From Pseudomonas folii (GTDB lineage Bacteria > Pseudomonadota > Gammaproteobacteria > Pseudomonadales > Pseudomonadaceae): a stretch of 62,910 nucleotides of DNA. Numbering within the stretch: position 1 is the first letter of the stretch; every line of letters begins with the position of its first letter. The DNA lies in the NCBI RefSeq assembly GCF_014357575.1, contig NZ_JACONW010000013.1:1-62910 (forward strand), written 5' to 3'. Of the stretch, positions 1-9,380 are shown in pieces. The notes below the pieces were generated by a model that worked only from the letters and a program-made list of their open reading frames with translations, did not search any database and was not told where the DNA came from. A program made the position numbers and the translations under genes.

Positions 1-52
1 TGCCATGGACAACGGGACCGTTCCAACAGGGATGCTGTTCACCCATTTCTGA
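1..52 (+). CDS. mtlG: C-terminal end of mannitol/polyol ABC transporter permease (MtlG-like), partial
   Basis: An open frame enters from the left edge (codons from base 2) and stops with TGA at 50-52, giving the tail AMDNGTVPTGMLFTHF. It lies directly before the ATP-binding subunit gene on the same strand, 29 bases away. In the known Pseudomonas mtlEFGKDYZ operon the gene before mtlK is the inner-membrane permease MtlG, so this is inferred to be its last residues. Only about 16 residues are visible; the name rests on position rather than on motifs. Confidence 0.6.
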   Translation, partial: AMDNGTVPTGMLFTHF

Positions 53-81
53 AATATTCAAGAATAAGAACGGAGGCCACC

Positions 82-1185
82 ATGGCTAACCTCAGCATCA
101 GAAATCTGCAAAAAGGCTTCGATGGTCACCAGATCATCAAAGGTATCGATCTGGACGTGAAAGATCGCGAGTTTGTGGTTTTCGTTGGCCCGTCGGGCTG
201 CGGCAAATCCACCCTGCTGCGCTTGATCGCCGGGCTGGAAGATGTCACGTCCGGCACCATCGAACTGGACGGCCGGGACATTACTCAAGTGACGCCGGCC
301 AAGCGTGACCTGGCCATGGTGTTCCAGACTTACGCCTTGTATCCCCATATGACCGTGGGCAAGAACCTGTCTTTTGCCCTGGATCTGGCCGGTGGCGACA
401 AAGCCGTCATCAAAAAGAAAGTCGATGAGGCCGCTCGCATCCTTGAGCTGGGCCCTTTGCTGGAGCGCAAACCCAAACAGCTGTCCGGCGGTCAACGTCA
501 GCGGGTCGCGATTGGTCGCGCCATTGTGCGTAACCCGAAAATCTTCCTGTTCGACGAGCCCTTGTCGAACCTCGACGCCGCGCTGCGTGTGCAAACCCGT
601 CTTGAGCTATCGCGCCTGCACAAAGAACTGCAAGCAACGATGATTTACGTGACCCACGATCAGGTCGAAGCCATGACCCTGGCGGACAAAGTCGTGGTGC
701 TCAATGGCGGAAAAGTCGAGCAAGTGGGCTCCCCGCTTGAGCTGTATCACCATCCGGCCAATCTGTTTGTCGCGGGTTTTCTCGGCACACCGAAAATGGG
801 CTTTCTCAAAGGCATGATCAGCCGCGTTGATACTAGCGGTTGCGAGGTGACGCTTGATGCGGACGCAGTCATCAACCTGCCGTTCGGCAACGCGCAACAA
901 AGTGTCGGCGATCCAGTCACCCTCGGCATTCGCCCGGAACATCTGAACCTGGCCAAAGAAGGCGACTGCCAGATGCAGGTGATTGCCGACGTCAGTGAGC
1001 GGCTCGGCAGCGACACTTATTGTCACGTGCGGACCCGCTCCGGTGAAGCCCTGACCATGCGCATTCGTGGGGATCTGGCCAGCCAGTATGGCGACACGCT
1101 CAATCTGCATCTGGATAGCGCCCACTGCCACTTGTTCGACGCCCAAGGCCTGGTGATTGCCCAAGCCCTGCCGGTCGCCGCTTGA
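82..1185 (+). CDS. mtlK: Mannitol/polyol ABC transporter ATP-binding protein MtlK
   Basis: Cytoplasmic ATPase that powers uptake of mannitol, glucitol or arabitol through the MtlFG permease with binding protein MtlE. The 367-residue protein has a Walker A motif GPSGCGKST (about residues 37-45), the ABC signature LSGGQRQRVAIGRA (about 134), Walker B FLFDEPLSNLDA, and a switch histidine in YVTHDQVEAM. After about residue 235 follows a C-terminal regulatory domain of the MalK/UgpC type. A GGAGG-like site (ACGGAGG) sits 6 bases before the ATG. It is followed after 18 bases by mtlD, so the two are co-transcribed. Family membership is clear; the exact substrate is inferred from the operon. Confidence 0.93.
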   Translation: MANLSIRNLQKGFDGHQIIKGIDLDVKDREFVVFVGPSGCGKSTLLRLIAGLEDVTSGTIELDGRDITQVTPAKRDLAMVFQTYALYPHMTVGKNLSFALDLAGGDKAVIKKKVDEAARILELGPLLERKPKQLSGGQRQRVAIGRAIVRNPKIFLFDEPLSNLDAALRVQTRLELSRLHKELQATMIYVTHDQVEAMTLADKVVVLNGGKVEQVGSPLELYHHPANLFVAGFLGTPKMGFLKGMISRVDTSGCEVTLDADAVINLPFGNAQQSVGDPVTLGIRPEHLNLAKEGDCQMQVIADVSERLGSDTYCHVRTRSGEALTMRIRGDLASQYGDTLNLHLDSAHCHLFDAQGLVIAQALPVAA

Positions 1186-1203
1186 GAATTAGGGATCATC
1201 GCC

Positions 1204-2688
1204 ATGAAATTGAACAAACAGAATCTGTCTCAGCTTGAGCGCAGCATCGCCCTGCCCGCCTACAGCCCGGAAAGTACCACTCAGGGCATTGCCCACATTG
1301 GCGTCGGTGGTTTCCATCGTGCGCACCAGGCGTTTTATACCGACGCATTGATGAACAGCGGCGAGGGTCTGGACTGGAGCATTTGCGGCATCGGCCTGCG
1401 CCCGGAAGACCGCGGCGTGCGTGATGCCCTCGCCAGTCAGGATTATCTCTATACGCTTTACGAACTGGGCGATACGCCTGACACCGAAACCCGGATCATC
1501 GCGTCCATCAGCGGCATGCTGCTGGCCGAGGACGATATCCAGACCGTCATCGACAAGCTGGCCAGCCCGCAGATTCGCATCGTTTCGCTGACTATCACCG
1601 AGGGGGGCTACTGCATTGATGACAGTAACGGCCAGTTCATGACCCACTTGCCGCAGATCCAGCACGATCTGGCCTACCCAGACGCGCCGCGCACCGTTTT
1701 CGGATTGCTCTGCGCCGCACTGGCAAAACGTCGCACCGCGGGCACATCGGCTTTTACCGTGATGTCCTGCGATAACCTGCCACACAACGGCGCAGTGGCG
1801 CGTAAAGCGCTGCTGGCGTTCGCTGCCCAGGGCAACCCGGATTTGCATGACTGGATTGCCGAACAGGTCAGCTTTCCCAACGCTATGGTCGACCGCATCA
1901 CGCCAATGACCAGCACTTCCCATCGCCTGAAACTGGCCGACGAAAAAGGCATTGATGATGCCTGGCCGGTGGTCTGCGAGCCCTTTGTGCAATGGGTGCT
2001 GGAAGACAAATTTGTCGACGGTCGTCCGGCGTGGGAAAAAGTCGGGGTGCAATTCACCGACGACGTTACTCCTTACGAGGAAATGAAGATCAAGCTGCTC
2101 AACGGCAGCCACTTGGCGCTGACCTATTTGGGCGCACTCAAGGGCTATCGTTTCGTTCACGAGACCATGAATGATCCGCTGTTCGTTGCCTATATCCGGG
2201 CTTACATGGACCAGGACGTCACACCGCAACTGGCTTCGGTACCAGGCATTGATCTGGAAGGCTACAAGGACACGCTGATCGAGCGCTTCTCCAATCAGGC
2301 AATCGCGGATCAACTGGAGCGAGTCTGCTCGGATGGTTCGTCGAAGTTTCCCAAGTTCACGGTCCCCACCATCAATCAGTTGATTCATGATCAGGGTAGC
2401 CTGGAGCGCGCCTCGCTAGTGGTGGCCGCCTGGGCGTTGTACCTGCAAGGCACCGAAGGCGAAAACGGCGTGGCCTACAAGATCGTCGATCCTCGTGCGG
2501 AGTTCTGCAAGGCACTGGTGGCCGACGACGTTTTGATCGTTCAACGCTTGCTGGACGTCGAAGAGATCTTCGGTACTGCAATTCCACGGTCAGCTGAATT
2601 TGTAGCTGCCTTTGAAAAGAACCTGAACAGCCTCAAGCAACTGGGCGTCAGCAAAACTCTGGAAAACCTGTTGGCCAAATCTGCCTGA
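1204..2688 (+). CDS. mtlD: Mannitol 2-dehydrogenase (polyol long-chain dehydrogenase)
   Basis: Oxidises D-mannitol to D-fructose (and often D-arabitol to D-xylulose) with NAD in the cytoplasm. The 494-residue length fits the Pseudomonas long-chain mannitol dehydrogenases. An N-terminal Rossmann segment contains GVGGFHRAHQAFYTD, and the catalytic lysine region of the family is present as KIKLLNGSHLAL around residues 295-306. It lies between the ABC ATPase and the two sugar kinase genes. Its products, fructose and xylulose, are the substrates of those two kinases, which supports the pathway. The only ribosome site is AGGGA, 10 bases before the ATG. Confidence 0.95.
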   Translation: MKLNKQNLSQLERSIALPAYSPESTTQGIAHIGVGGFHRAHQAFYTDALMNSGEGLDWSICGIGLRPEDRGVRDALASQDYLYTLYELGDTPDTETRIIASISGMLLAEDDIQTVIDKLASPQIRIVSLTITEGGYCIDDSNGQFMTHLPQIQHDLAYPDAPRTVFGLLCAALAKRRTAGTSAFTVMSCDNLPHNGAVARKALLAFAAQGNPDLHDWIAEQVSFPNAMVDRITPMTSTSHRLKLADEKGIDDAWPVVCEPFVQWVLEDKFVDGRPAWEKVGVQFTDDVTPYEEMKIKLLNGSHLALTYLGALKGYRFVHETMNDPLFVAYIRAYMDQDVTPQLASVPGIDLEGYKDTLIERFSNQAIADQLERVCSDGSSKFPKFTVPTINQLIHDQGSLERASLVVAAWALYLQGTEGENGVAYKIVDPRAEFCKALVADDVLIVQRLLDVEEIFGTAIPRSAEFVAAFEKNLNSLKQLGVSKTLENLLAKSA

Positions 2689-2695
2689 GGTGCCT

Positions 2696-4177
2696 ATGTT
2701 TCTCGGAATTGATTGCGGGACCCAAGGCACCAAGGTGATCGTTCTCGACGCCCACACCGGCCAGGTGCTGGGCCAGGGAGCTGCGCCGCACAGCATGATC
2801 AGTGGCCATAACGGTCGTCGCGAGCAGGATGTGCAGCAATGGCTGACCGCCTTCGAGCAAGCGACTGCCGGGGCGCTGCTTGAAGCGGGCATTTCCGGAC
2901 AGCAGATACTCGGCATTGGCGTCTCGGGCCAGCAGCACGGGCTCGTACTACTGGATGCCGACGGTCAGGTTCTGCGCCCGGCCAAACTGTGGTGCGACAC
3001 CGAAAGCACGCCGCAAAATGACCTGTTGCTGGAGTATCTGGGCGGCGAAAAAGGCTCGCTGCAGCGTCTTGGCATTGCCATTGCGCCGGGCTACACCGTG
3101 TCCAAGCTGCTGTGGACCAAGGAGCAGCACCCCGAACTCTTTGCGCGCATCGACAAGATCCTGCTGCCCCATGATTACCTCAACTACTGGCTGACCGGTC
3201 GTTGCGCCAGCGAGTATGGCGATGCATCGGGCACCGGGTATTTCAATGTGCGCACTCGGCAGTGGGATCTGGCGATCCTTGAGCACATTGATCCCAGCGG
3301 CAATCTGAGCCGGGCACTGCCTGAATTGCTGGAGGCGCATCAGCCGGTTGGCACGGTCTTGCCGGAGATTGCCCGACGCCTGGACATCAATCCCAACGCT
3401 GTGATTTCCAGTGGTGGCGGCGACAACATGATGGGCGCTATCGGCACTGGCAACATTCATCCGGGTGCGATCACCATGAGCCTCGGCTCATCGGGCACCG
3501 TTTATGCCTTTGCCGATCAGGCACGCGTGAGTGAGCAGGCTTCAGTAGCGACTTTCTGCTCATCTTCCGGCGGCTGGCTGCCTTTGATCTGCACCATGAA
3601 TCTGACCAATGCCACGGGCGTGGTGCGGGAGCTACTGGGCCTGGACATCGCCGCCTTTAACCAGGCCGTAAGCCAGGCCCCGATTGGTGCAGAAGGCGTA
3701 TCGATGCTGCCGTTTCTCAACGGCGAACGCGTACCTGCCCTGCCCCACGCCACCGGCAGTATTCTGGGACTGGACGCCACCAATCTGACCCGGGCCAACC
3801 TGTGTCGGGCAGTGGTCGAGGGCACCACGTTCGGCTTGCGCTACGGTCTGGATCTGTTGCGCGCCAGCGGCATCAAAAGCGCTAAGATTCGCCTGATCGG
3901 CGGCGGCGCCAAGAGCGCGGTATGGCGGCAGATCGTTGCCGATATCATGGATACGCCGGTGATCTGCACTGAGCAGGCCGAAGCAGCGGCCTTGGGCGCT
4001 GCGATCCAGGCTGCATGGTGTCACGCCAATCTACAGGAGGCAGGCGAGACGCTGGATATTCTGTGTGCACGCTGCGTAAGCCTCGATAACAGCAGTGAAA
4101 CCCGGCCCGTCCCGCAGAACGTCGCCGACTATCAACAGATCTATGAGCGGTATCGCAATCAGTTGCAGGCGCTCTGA
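2696..4177 (+). CDS. mtlY: Xylulokinase, FGGY family
   Basis: Phosphorylates D-xylulose, the product of arabitol oxidation, so that it can enter the pentose phosphate route. FGGY kinase signs are the N-terminal phosphate-binding segment GIDCGTQGTKVIVLD, the GVSGQQHG motif near residue 80, and the ATP-binding glycine-rich stretch LIGGGAKSAVWRQI near residue 400. I chose the ATG at 2696 because GAGG at 2687-2690 lies five bases before it; a GTG at 2690 would overlap that site. This gives 493 residues. The gene starts 7 bases after the mtlD stop, so translation is probably coupled. Confidence 0.92.
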   Translation: MFLGIDCGTQGTKVIVLDAHTGQVLGQGAAPHSMISGHNGRREQDVQQWLTAFEQATAGALLEAGISGQQILGIGVSGQQHGLVLLDADGQVLRPAKLWCDTESTPQNDLLLEYLGGEKGSLQRLGIAIAPGYTVSKLLWTKEQHPELFARIDKILLPHDYLNYWLTGRCASEYGDASGTGYFNVRTRQWDLAILEHIDPSGNLSRALPELLEAHQPVGTVLPEIARRLDINPNAVISSGGGDNMMGAIGTGNIHPGAITMSLGSSGTVYAFADQARVSEQASVATFCSSSGGWLPLICTMNLTNATGVVRELLGLDIAAFNQAVSQAPIGAEGVSMLPFLNGERVPALPHATGSILGLDATNLTRANLCRAVVEGTTFGLRYGLDLLRASGIKSAKIRLIGGGAKSAVWRQIVADIMDTPVICTEQAEAAALGAAIQAAWCHANLQEAGETLDILCARCVSLDNSSETRPVPQNVADYQQIYERYRNQLQAL

Positions 4178-4222
4178 TTCCAACTTCTGAGCCCGACTGA
4201 CGCATCTATTTCAGGAGCACCT

Positions 4223-5161
4223 ATGTTTCTCGTTTGTGGCGAAGCACTGTTCGACTTTTTCAGCCAGCCCGACAACGGCGGGCAGCTCAACAAACTGGGC
4301 TTTCAGGCGATTGCGGGCGGTTCACCTTTCAACGTTGCGGTAGGCCTTCGCCGCCAGGGCATCGACGCGGGCCTGTTTGCCGGGCTGTCCAGTGACTACC
4401 TGGGTAAGCGCCTGCGCGCCGTACTGGATAAAGAAGGCGTAAGACCTGATTACCTGATTGATTTCAATGCGCCGACGACCCTCGCCATGGTGGCAGTCGG
4501 TGCTGACGGTTCGCCACACTACAGCTTTCGCGGCGAGGGCTGCGCGGATCGACAGCTGCGCCTTGAGCACTTGCCGGAGCTGGATGAGCAGGTACGCGGG
4601 ATTCATATCGGCTCGTTCTCACTGGTGGTTCAACCCATCGCCGACACGCTGCTGGCCTTGGTGGCAAGGGAGAGCGGCAAACGGCTGATCACCCTGGACC
4701 CCAATGTACGCCTCAACCCGGCACCGGATATCAACCGGTGGCGGGAGCAGATCAGCGCCTTTGCCGAGCACGCTCACATCATCAAGGTCAGCGACGAAGA
4801 CTTGAACCTGCTCTACCCCGACAAAGACCCACAGGTCGTCGCCCAGAGTTGGTTGAGCAAGCGTTGCCAATTGGTGGTGCTGACTCAGGGTACTGAGGGA
4901 GCAACGGTCTTTACTCGTCAGCACGGCAGCTGGTCAGTTGCTGCGCAGAAAGTCGTGACTGCCGACACGGTTGGCGCAGGCGATACCTTCCAGGCCGCGC
5001 TGATTACCTTCCTGACCGAACACCAGCTGGATGACCCGCTCAGCTTGCCGACTCTGCGCAAGGAAACCGTGGATGAAATGCTCAGGTTCGCCGTCCAGGC
5101 CGCGGCGCTGACCTGCACCAAGGTCGGGCCGGACTTGCCGTATCGGGATCAGTTGGGGTGA
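4223..5161 (+). CDS. mtlZ: Fructokinase, PfkB/ribokinase family
   Basis: Phosphorylates fructose made by the mannitol dehydrogenase. The 312-residue protein carries the N-terminal PfkB signature region GGSPFNVAVGLRRQG (about residues 33-47) and the C-terminal DTVGAGDTFQAAL motif with the catalytic aspartate (about residue 253). An AGGAG site lies 5 bases before the ATG. It is the last gene of the polyol operon, 45 bases after the xylulokinase, and a REP doublet follows it. The order K-D-Y-Z equals the described Pseudomonas fluorescens mannitol operon. Confidence 0.93.
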   Translation: MFLVCGEALFDFFSQPDNGGQLNKLGFQAIAGGSPFNVAVGLRRQGIDAGLFAGLSSDYLGKRLRAVLDKEGVRPDYLIDFNAPTTLAMVAVGADGSPHYSFRGEGCADRQLRLEHLPELDEQVRGIHIGSFSLVVQPIADTLLALVARESGKRLITLDPNVRLNPAPDINRWREQISAFAEHAHIIKVSDEDLNLLYPDKDPQVVAQSWLSKRCQLVVLTQGTEGATVFTRQHGSWSVAAQKVVTADTVGAGDTFQAALITFLTEHQLDDPLSLPTLRKETVDEMLRFAVQAAALTCTKVGPDLPYRDQLG

Positions 5162-5195
5162 AGGCCTACGCCTTTAAAAAGCGAACACCGAACCT

Positions 5196-5284
5196 TGTGG
5201 GAGCGGTGCTTGCCCGCGATAAGGCTGGACGCGTTCTAAAATGAACCGCATACAGCCTTATCGCGAGCAAGCTCTGCTCCCACA
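5196..5284. repeat. REPIN: inverted pair of REP sequences
   Basis: Two copies of a Pseudomonas REP-type sequence face each other: TGTGGGAGCGGTGCTTGCCC begins at 5196, and its near-complement ends with GAGCAAGCTCTGCTCCCACA at 5284. The outer arms extend through GCGATAAGGCTG and CAGCCTTATCGC around a spacer of about 25 bases. Such doublets sit between genes in Pseudomonas and are moved by RAYT transposases encoded elsewhere. Here it separates the mtl operon from a convergent gene and may also act as its transcription end. No other copy was noticed in this window. Confidence 0.85.
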
Positions 5285-5311
5285 GAATATACGCAAATCC
5301 GTAGACCAGCC

Positions 5312-5872
5312 TTAAACCAGCGCCAACCGGGCCGCGAGGATTTTGCTGTTTACGTCAGCGGTCGTCTGTTGCTGCTGCTCTTTCAGAGCGGCCTGAAGCT
5401 TGGTGTCGGCGTCCAGCTTCTGCTCAGGGGACATGGACTCATATTCTTCCTTACTGACTCCGGTCAGTTGCTCGCGCATTTTCTCCGCGGGCGTCAGGTT
5501 CATATAATCCGAGAACTCCTGCTGAGCCGAGGTGAACTTCGATGCCACTTCAGCCACATCAGCTTCGCTGGTGACCGCTGAATCGCGGGCCGCAATGCTG
5601 TTGTCGTTGCCTGCAGAGACAAACGAAGGTGCCGCGTCATTGTCAGTATTTTGCGTAGCCGTCTTCAGGCTGAGGAGCATTTTGGCAAACGCCTCGTCAT
5701 ATGCCTCGTTCTGCTGACTGCCACTGTTCTGCGCGACGGGATCCACGGCCGGGACCGGGCTGGTAGCACCGGTTGGGACGGAGAACGCATCGGTTGCCAC
5801 ATCGTCTTGAGTCTTGCGAGCCACCGCCTGAGAAACCAGGTGATGGAGCGCACTGATACTAGCGGTAATCAT
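5312..5872 (-). CDS. Hypothetical protein, Ala/Gln/Ser-rich, 186 residues
   Basis: I do not recognise this protein. The start at 5872 is set by a strong AGGAGG six bases upstream (read on the minus strand); a longer frame from 5902 would lack a site. The product begins MITASISALHHLVSQAVARK and has no signal peptide or membrane segment. It is low in aromatic residues and rich in Ala, Ser, Asp and Gln, with a run QQQQTT near the C-terminus, so much of it may be disordered. It faces the mtl operon with a REPIN between, and the GGDEF-EAL gene lies upstream in the same direction. Confidence 0.7.
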   Translation of the reverse strand: MITASISALHHLVSQAVARKTQDDVATDAFSVPTGATSPVPAVDPVAQNSGSQQNEAYDEAFAKMLLSLKTATQNTDNDAAPSFVSAGNDNSIAARDSAVTSEADVAEVASKFTSAQQEFSDYMNLTPAEKMREQLTGVSKEEYESMSPEQKLDADTKLQAALKEQQQQTTADVNSKILAARLALV

Positions 5873-6032
5873 GCTTACCTCCTGCTGCCTGTTGTGATGC
5901 ACAACCTGTACAGCAAGACTGATGCCATTTCACTCGCCGCCCTAAGGCCCACGGATTACAAGGCAGGCAGTTTTATACCTCAACCGAAATGCGGCAATTG
6001 GCAGCCAACTGTGGCCGAGGATTGCCGGTCAA

Positions 6033-8918
6033 CTAATTGTCATTCAACAGCAGCTTGTCCTCGGGCAGCGGTACAGCGAAGAAGTAACCCTGGGCCTGAC
6101 CCGCACCGATCTCCCGTAACAGATCAAGGGTGGCCTGATCTTCAACGCCCTCCGCTACCACGGTCAAATCGAGAGACTCGGCCATCCGTACGATCGCACG
6201 CACAATGGCCCGGCTGCGGGAGCTGGTGGTCAGCTCGAGGGTGAACGACTTGTCGATCTTCAAGCCGCTGAAGTGATACTGGTGGACGTAACTGAGGGAC
6301 GAAAAACCCGCGCCAAAATCATCCAGTACCACTGACATGCCGTGATCAGCGAGCTGCTTCATCGATTGCCGGGCCAACTCCGGCTCGGCAACCAATGCAC
6401 CTTCGGTAAGCTCCAGACAGATCCGCGAAGGCGCCATTTCGTAATTTGCCAGCAGTGTCAGTACTTCACCGGCAAACTCGGGGCGGGTAATGCTGTAGCT
6501 GGAGCAGTTCACATGCACCGTCGGCCAGTGCTCATTGCCCGGCCGCGCTAGAATCTCCACGACACAGCGCAACATGTACAAGTCGAGCCGACCGATCAGA
6601 CGCAGGCCTTCCAGCGCAGGGAGGAACTGACCGGGAGCCAGAATTTTGCCGTCGGGTTGGCGCCAGCGGATCAAGGCTTCCAAAGCTAACAACTTGCCAC
6701 TGTTGACATCAATGATCGGCTGGAAATACGGAATCAGCTCATCCTTGCGCTTGAGGGCATTACGCAATGCGCCCTCGCGCTCGACCTGGTCCGACACCTC
6801 GCGGCGCAACTCCTGGTTGAACACCGCATAACTGTCGCGACCACCGTTCTTGACCCGATACATGGCCATATCAGCATCGCGCAGCAAATCAGCAGGCATC
6901 TCATGAAACTGGCTGTCAGCCCCGACCACGCCAATGCTGCAGGACGAAAAGACCGCGTGACCATCAATGAAGAACGGCAAATCGAAAGCCGCAAGTATTC
7001 GCTCGGCAATGCCAATGGCCGTATCCAGCGATGCACCCGTGGCCAAGACAGCAAACTCATCGCCACCCAGACGCGCCAGTAGATCAGACTCGCGCATGCA
7101 GCCACGCAAGCGATCAGCTGCCTGCGTCAGCAACTGATCGCCAAAGTGATGACCCAGACTGTCATTAACCAGCTTGAAGCGATCCAGGTCGATGAACATC
7201 ACCCCCAATTCACGACCGGTAGTGCGAAACTCCAGCCACTCCGCATGCAGGCGCTGCTGCAAATGGCTGCGGTTCGGCAGGCCGGTAAGTGAGTCATGAG
7301 AGTTTTCGTGCTGAAGCTTGGCGTTGGCGTAATCCAGCTCCCGGGTGCGGTCCTGAACACGCGCTTCGAGGCGTAGATTCGCAGTGTGCACCGCTTCAGC
7401 CGCGCTGCGCCGAGAGAGCGCGGTGTCGATGTGCCTGGAAACGAAGGTCAGCAGTTCCTGATCGCGTAACGAGTAACGTACCAGCGGCGAATAGCTTTGA
7501 ACGGCAAGCACACCCCGCACATCATTGCCGTCGAACAGCGGAATCCCAAGCCATGACGAGGAACGGGCGCCCTCTCTCACCACATCAATCTCACCGCAGG
7601 CTTCAAGCCTCAGGGTTTCATCCTGATCGATCAGGCAAGCACGGCGCTGGCGTATCACATACTCCGTTAGGCCACGCTGGCCCCGCCGCGCAGCGGGACG
7701 AATAGCCTGACTTTCGTCGACGTAGTAAGGGAATGTCACTTCTCCCGTGGAAGTGTCAAACAACGCGATGTAAAAGTTCAGGGCAACCAATAACTCGCCC
7801 ACAATCAAATGCAGGCTGTGGAACAGTTCAGCCATATCACCAGGCTGACTGGACAGTTCGGCTATCTGGAACAGCGCACTTTGCAGGTGCTCGGCACGCT
7901 CGCGCTCAGCAACTTCCTGACGCAGCGCGTTATTAAGAGCCGAGAGTTCCTGGGTGCGCAACATGACCGTTCGTTCGAGATCAGCGCGGTGCAGGATACG
8001 ATCCAGCGCCATGGCCACATGGCGAACCACGACCAGAAACAAGGCTCGATCCTCGGCACTGTAAACCCGGGAAACGTCATACACCTGCATGGCCAGCATG
8101 CCAAATACTTCGTCCGAGGCATTCTTCAGTGGTGCCCCCATCCAGAACTCCGGGCGATGGCCTACGCAGTAGAAGCGCTTTTGCAGCTGGGCCCGCTCAA
8201 TGGCCGCCGCGTCGACAAACAGCGGTTGGGCGCTGTTCAAGACGTAGCCGGTCATCGATAGCCGTGACCGATCCATATATTCAGACGCCTCTGACTCCAG
8301 CGCGTCCAGATCAGTGATGTCGACGTAATACGGATAGGTGATTTTATCGGTGTCGGAATCGTAGAGCGCGAGGTAAAGATTCTCCGCATCAATCAGAGAA
8401 GCAAGCTGATGGTGCACGCCCTCCAGAAACGCGCCGCGATCTCGGGTCGAACTGGCCAGATAGGTAATTTCATAGAGCACCCTCTGGGTGATCTGGGCCC
8501 GCGCCAGGGCGTCGGTCTGAAGACGGTGCCCCAGACGTAGTGCCAATGCGGGCAAGTCTGTGTCGCAGGCTTCGTTTTGCGGCGCGACCAGCCACGCCAG
8601 CACGCCCTCGCCTTTACCGGCGGCCCAGCGCTGCAACGCGTATTCGCGACAGAAATCATCGAACCGGTCGTTGGCAACGCTCACGGACCAGCGCATCGGG
8701 CTTTCGCCATGCCCCAACAGATGCATAGGGTCGCCGACGGCATACACCGCCCACGGCACATCCCCCATCCGATCCTGGATTGCGGCAAGTACTACGTCGA
8801 TAGGTTCACCACCTAAGTTCGCTACAGCAGCCGACGCGGCGTCGGCCAGGTATCGACTGGCAGGATCATCACCAACACTTGATTGAGCTCGGTCAGAGGC
8901 CAAGGGCGGAACACTCAT
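6033..8918 (-). CDS. GAF-GAF-GGDEF-EAL protein, probable bifunctional cyclic-di-GMP enzyme
   Basis: A 961-residue cytoplasmic protein. After an unrecognised N-terminal part it has a GAF domain (about 155-315) and a second GAF domain (about 345-505); both contain the same ITYPYYVD/VTFPYYVDE signature, so they look duplicated. The GGDEF domain (about 540-700) has an intact RLGGDEF active site and, five residues before GGDEF, the product-inhibition I-site RESD. The EAL domain (about 715-955) keeps EALIRW, the ELTEG glutamate, DDFGAGFSSL, KIDKSF and VAEGVED. Synthesis and hydrolysis of cyclic-di-GMP therefore both seem possible, switched by ligands of the GAF domains. GGAG precedes the ATG. No receptor gene lies alongside. 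Confidence 0.92.
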   Translation of the reverse strand: MSVPPLASDRAQSSVGDDPASRYLADAASAAVANLGGEPIDVVLAAIQDRMGDVPWAVYAVGDPMHLLGHGESPMRWSVSVANDRFDDFCREYALQRWAAGKGEGVLAWLVAPQNEACDTDLPALALRLGHRLQTDALARAQITQRVLYEITYLASSTRDRGAFLEGVHHQLASLIDAENLYLALYDSDTDKITYPYYVDITDLDALESEASEYMDRSRLSMTGYVLNSAQPLFVDAAAIERAQLQKRFYCVGHRPEFWMGAPLKNASDEVFGMLAMQVYDVSRVYSAEDRALFLVVVRHVAMALDRILHRADLERTVMLRTQELSALNNALRQEVAERERAEHLQSALFQIAELSSQPGDMAELFHSLHLIVGELLVALNFYIALFDTSTGEVTFPYYVDESQAIRPAARRGQRGLTEYVIRQRRACLIDQDETLRLEACGEIDVVREGARSSSWLGIPLFDGNDVRGVLAVQSYSPLVRYSLRDQELLTFVSRHIDTALSRRSAAEAVHTANLRLEARVQDRTRELDYANAKLQHENSHDSLTGLPNRSHLQQRLHAEWLEFRTTGRELGVMFIDLDRFKLVNDSLGHHFGDQLLTQAADRLRGCMRESDLLARLGGDEFAVLATGASLDTAIGIAERILAAFDLPFFIDGHAVFSSCSIGVVGADSQFHEMPADLLRDADMAMYRVKNGGRDSYAVFNQELRREVSDQVEREGALRNALKRKDELIPYFQPIIDVNSGKLLALEALIRWRQPDGKILAPGQFLPALEGLRLIGRLDLYMLRCVVEILARPGNEHWPTVHVNCSSYSITRPEFAGEVLTLLANYEMAPSRICLELTEGALVAEPELARQSMKQLADHGMSVVLDDFGAGFSSLSYVHQYHFSGLKIDKSFTLELTTSSRSRAIVRAIVRMAESLDLTVVAEGVEDQATLDLLREIGAGQAQGYFFAVPLPEDKLLLNDN

Positions 8919-9126
8919 GAAAGCTCCAAAACCAAAGACAGCAGGCGCTTATATTCGCGGCGTGTGCAAAACCGTGCAAGTGGCATATTCATATCATCTG
9001 CAAGAAAGCCGCCAGAATTATCGGCAAGCGAACTTCAGCCTTGAGCGCAACCAGGTTCAAGGTCAGAAAATATTGGGACGAGATAGTGAAATCGTTAATC
9101 AGGCAGCCAAAAGACCACCGGATAAT

Positions 9127-9363
9127 TCAGGCAATGGGGCGGGAGGTAATGGAGGTAATACCTAACAGCTGAGCCTGATCCAGTACCGATGCGGGAGGCG
9201 CGTCGGCCGTAGGCATGATCAGGCTGTTCTCTGCGTCGCCGAAGTGCAACTGCAGTAAATGTAGAGCTGCGATATGCGCGGGTAGCGACTGTTGATCCAG
9301 TTCGAGCAGGTGCTCACGCGCTTGCTCGTTGAATCGATAAGAAATGCAGTGACGATAAGTCAT
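9127..9363 (-). CDS. Small hypothetical protein, second gene of a two-gene unit
   Basis: Not recognised. The 78-residue frame starting at the ATG at 9363 encodes MTYRHCISYRFNEQAREHLL followed by a helical-looking, leucine- and histidine-rich segment and a Pro/Ala-rich tail. The frame extends upstream to 9474, but that part overlaps the preceding gene, so the shorter start 17 bases after the upstream stop is preferred; its ribosome site (AAAGG) is weak. No signal peptide or membrane segment is present. It probably shares a transcript with the 68-residue gene at 9381-9587. Confidence 0.5.
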   Translation of the reverse strand: MTYRHCISYRFNEQAREHLLELDQQSLPAHIAALHLLQLHFGDAENSLIMPTADAPPASVLDQAQLLGITSITSRPIA

Positions 9364-9380
9364 GCGATTTTCAGCCTTTG

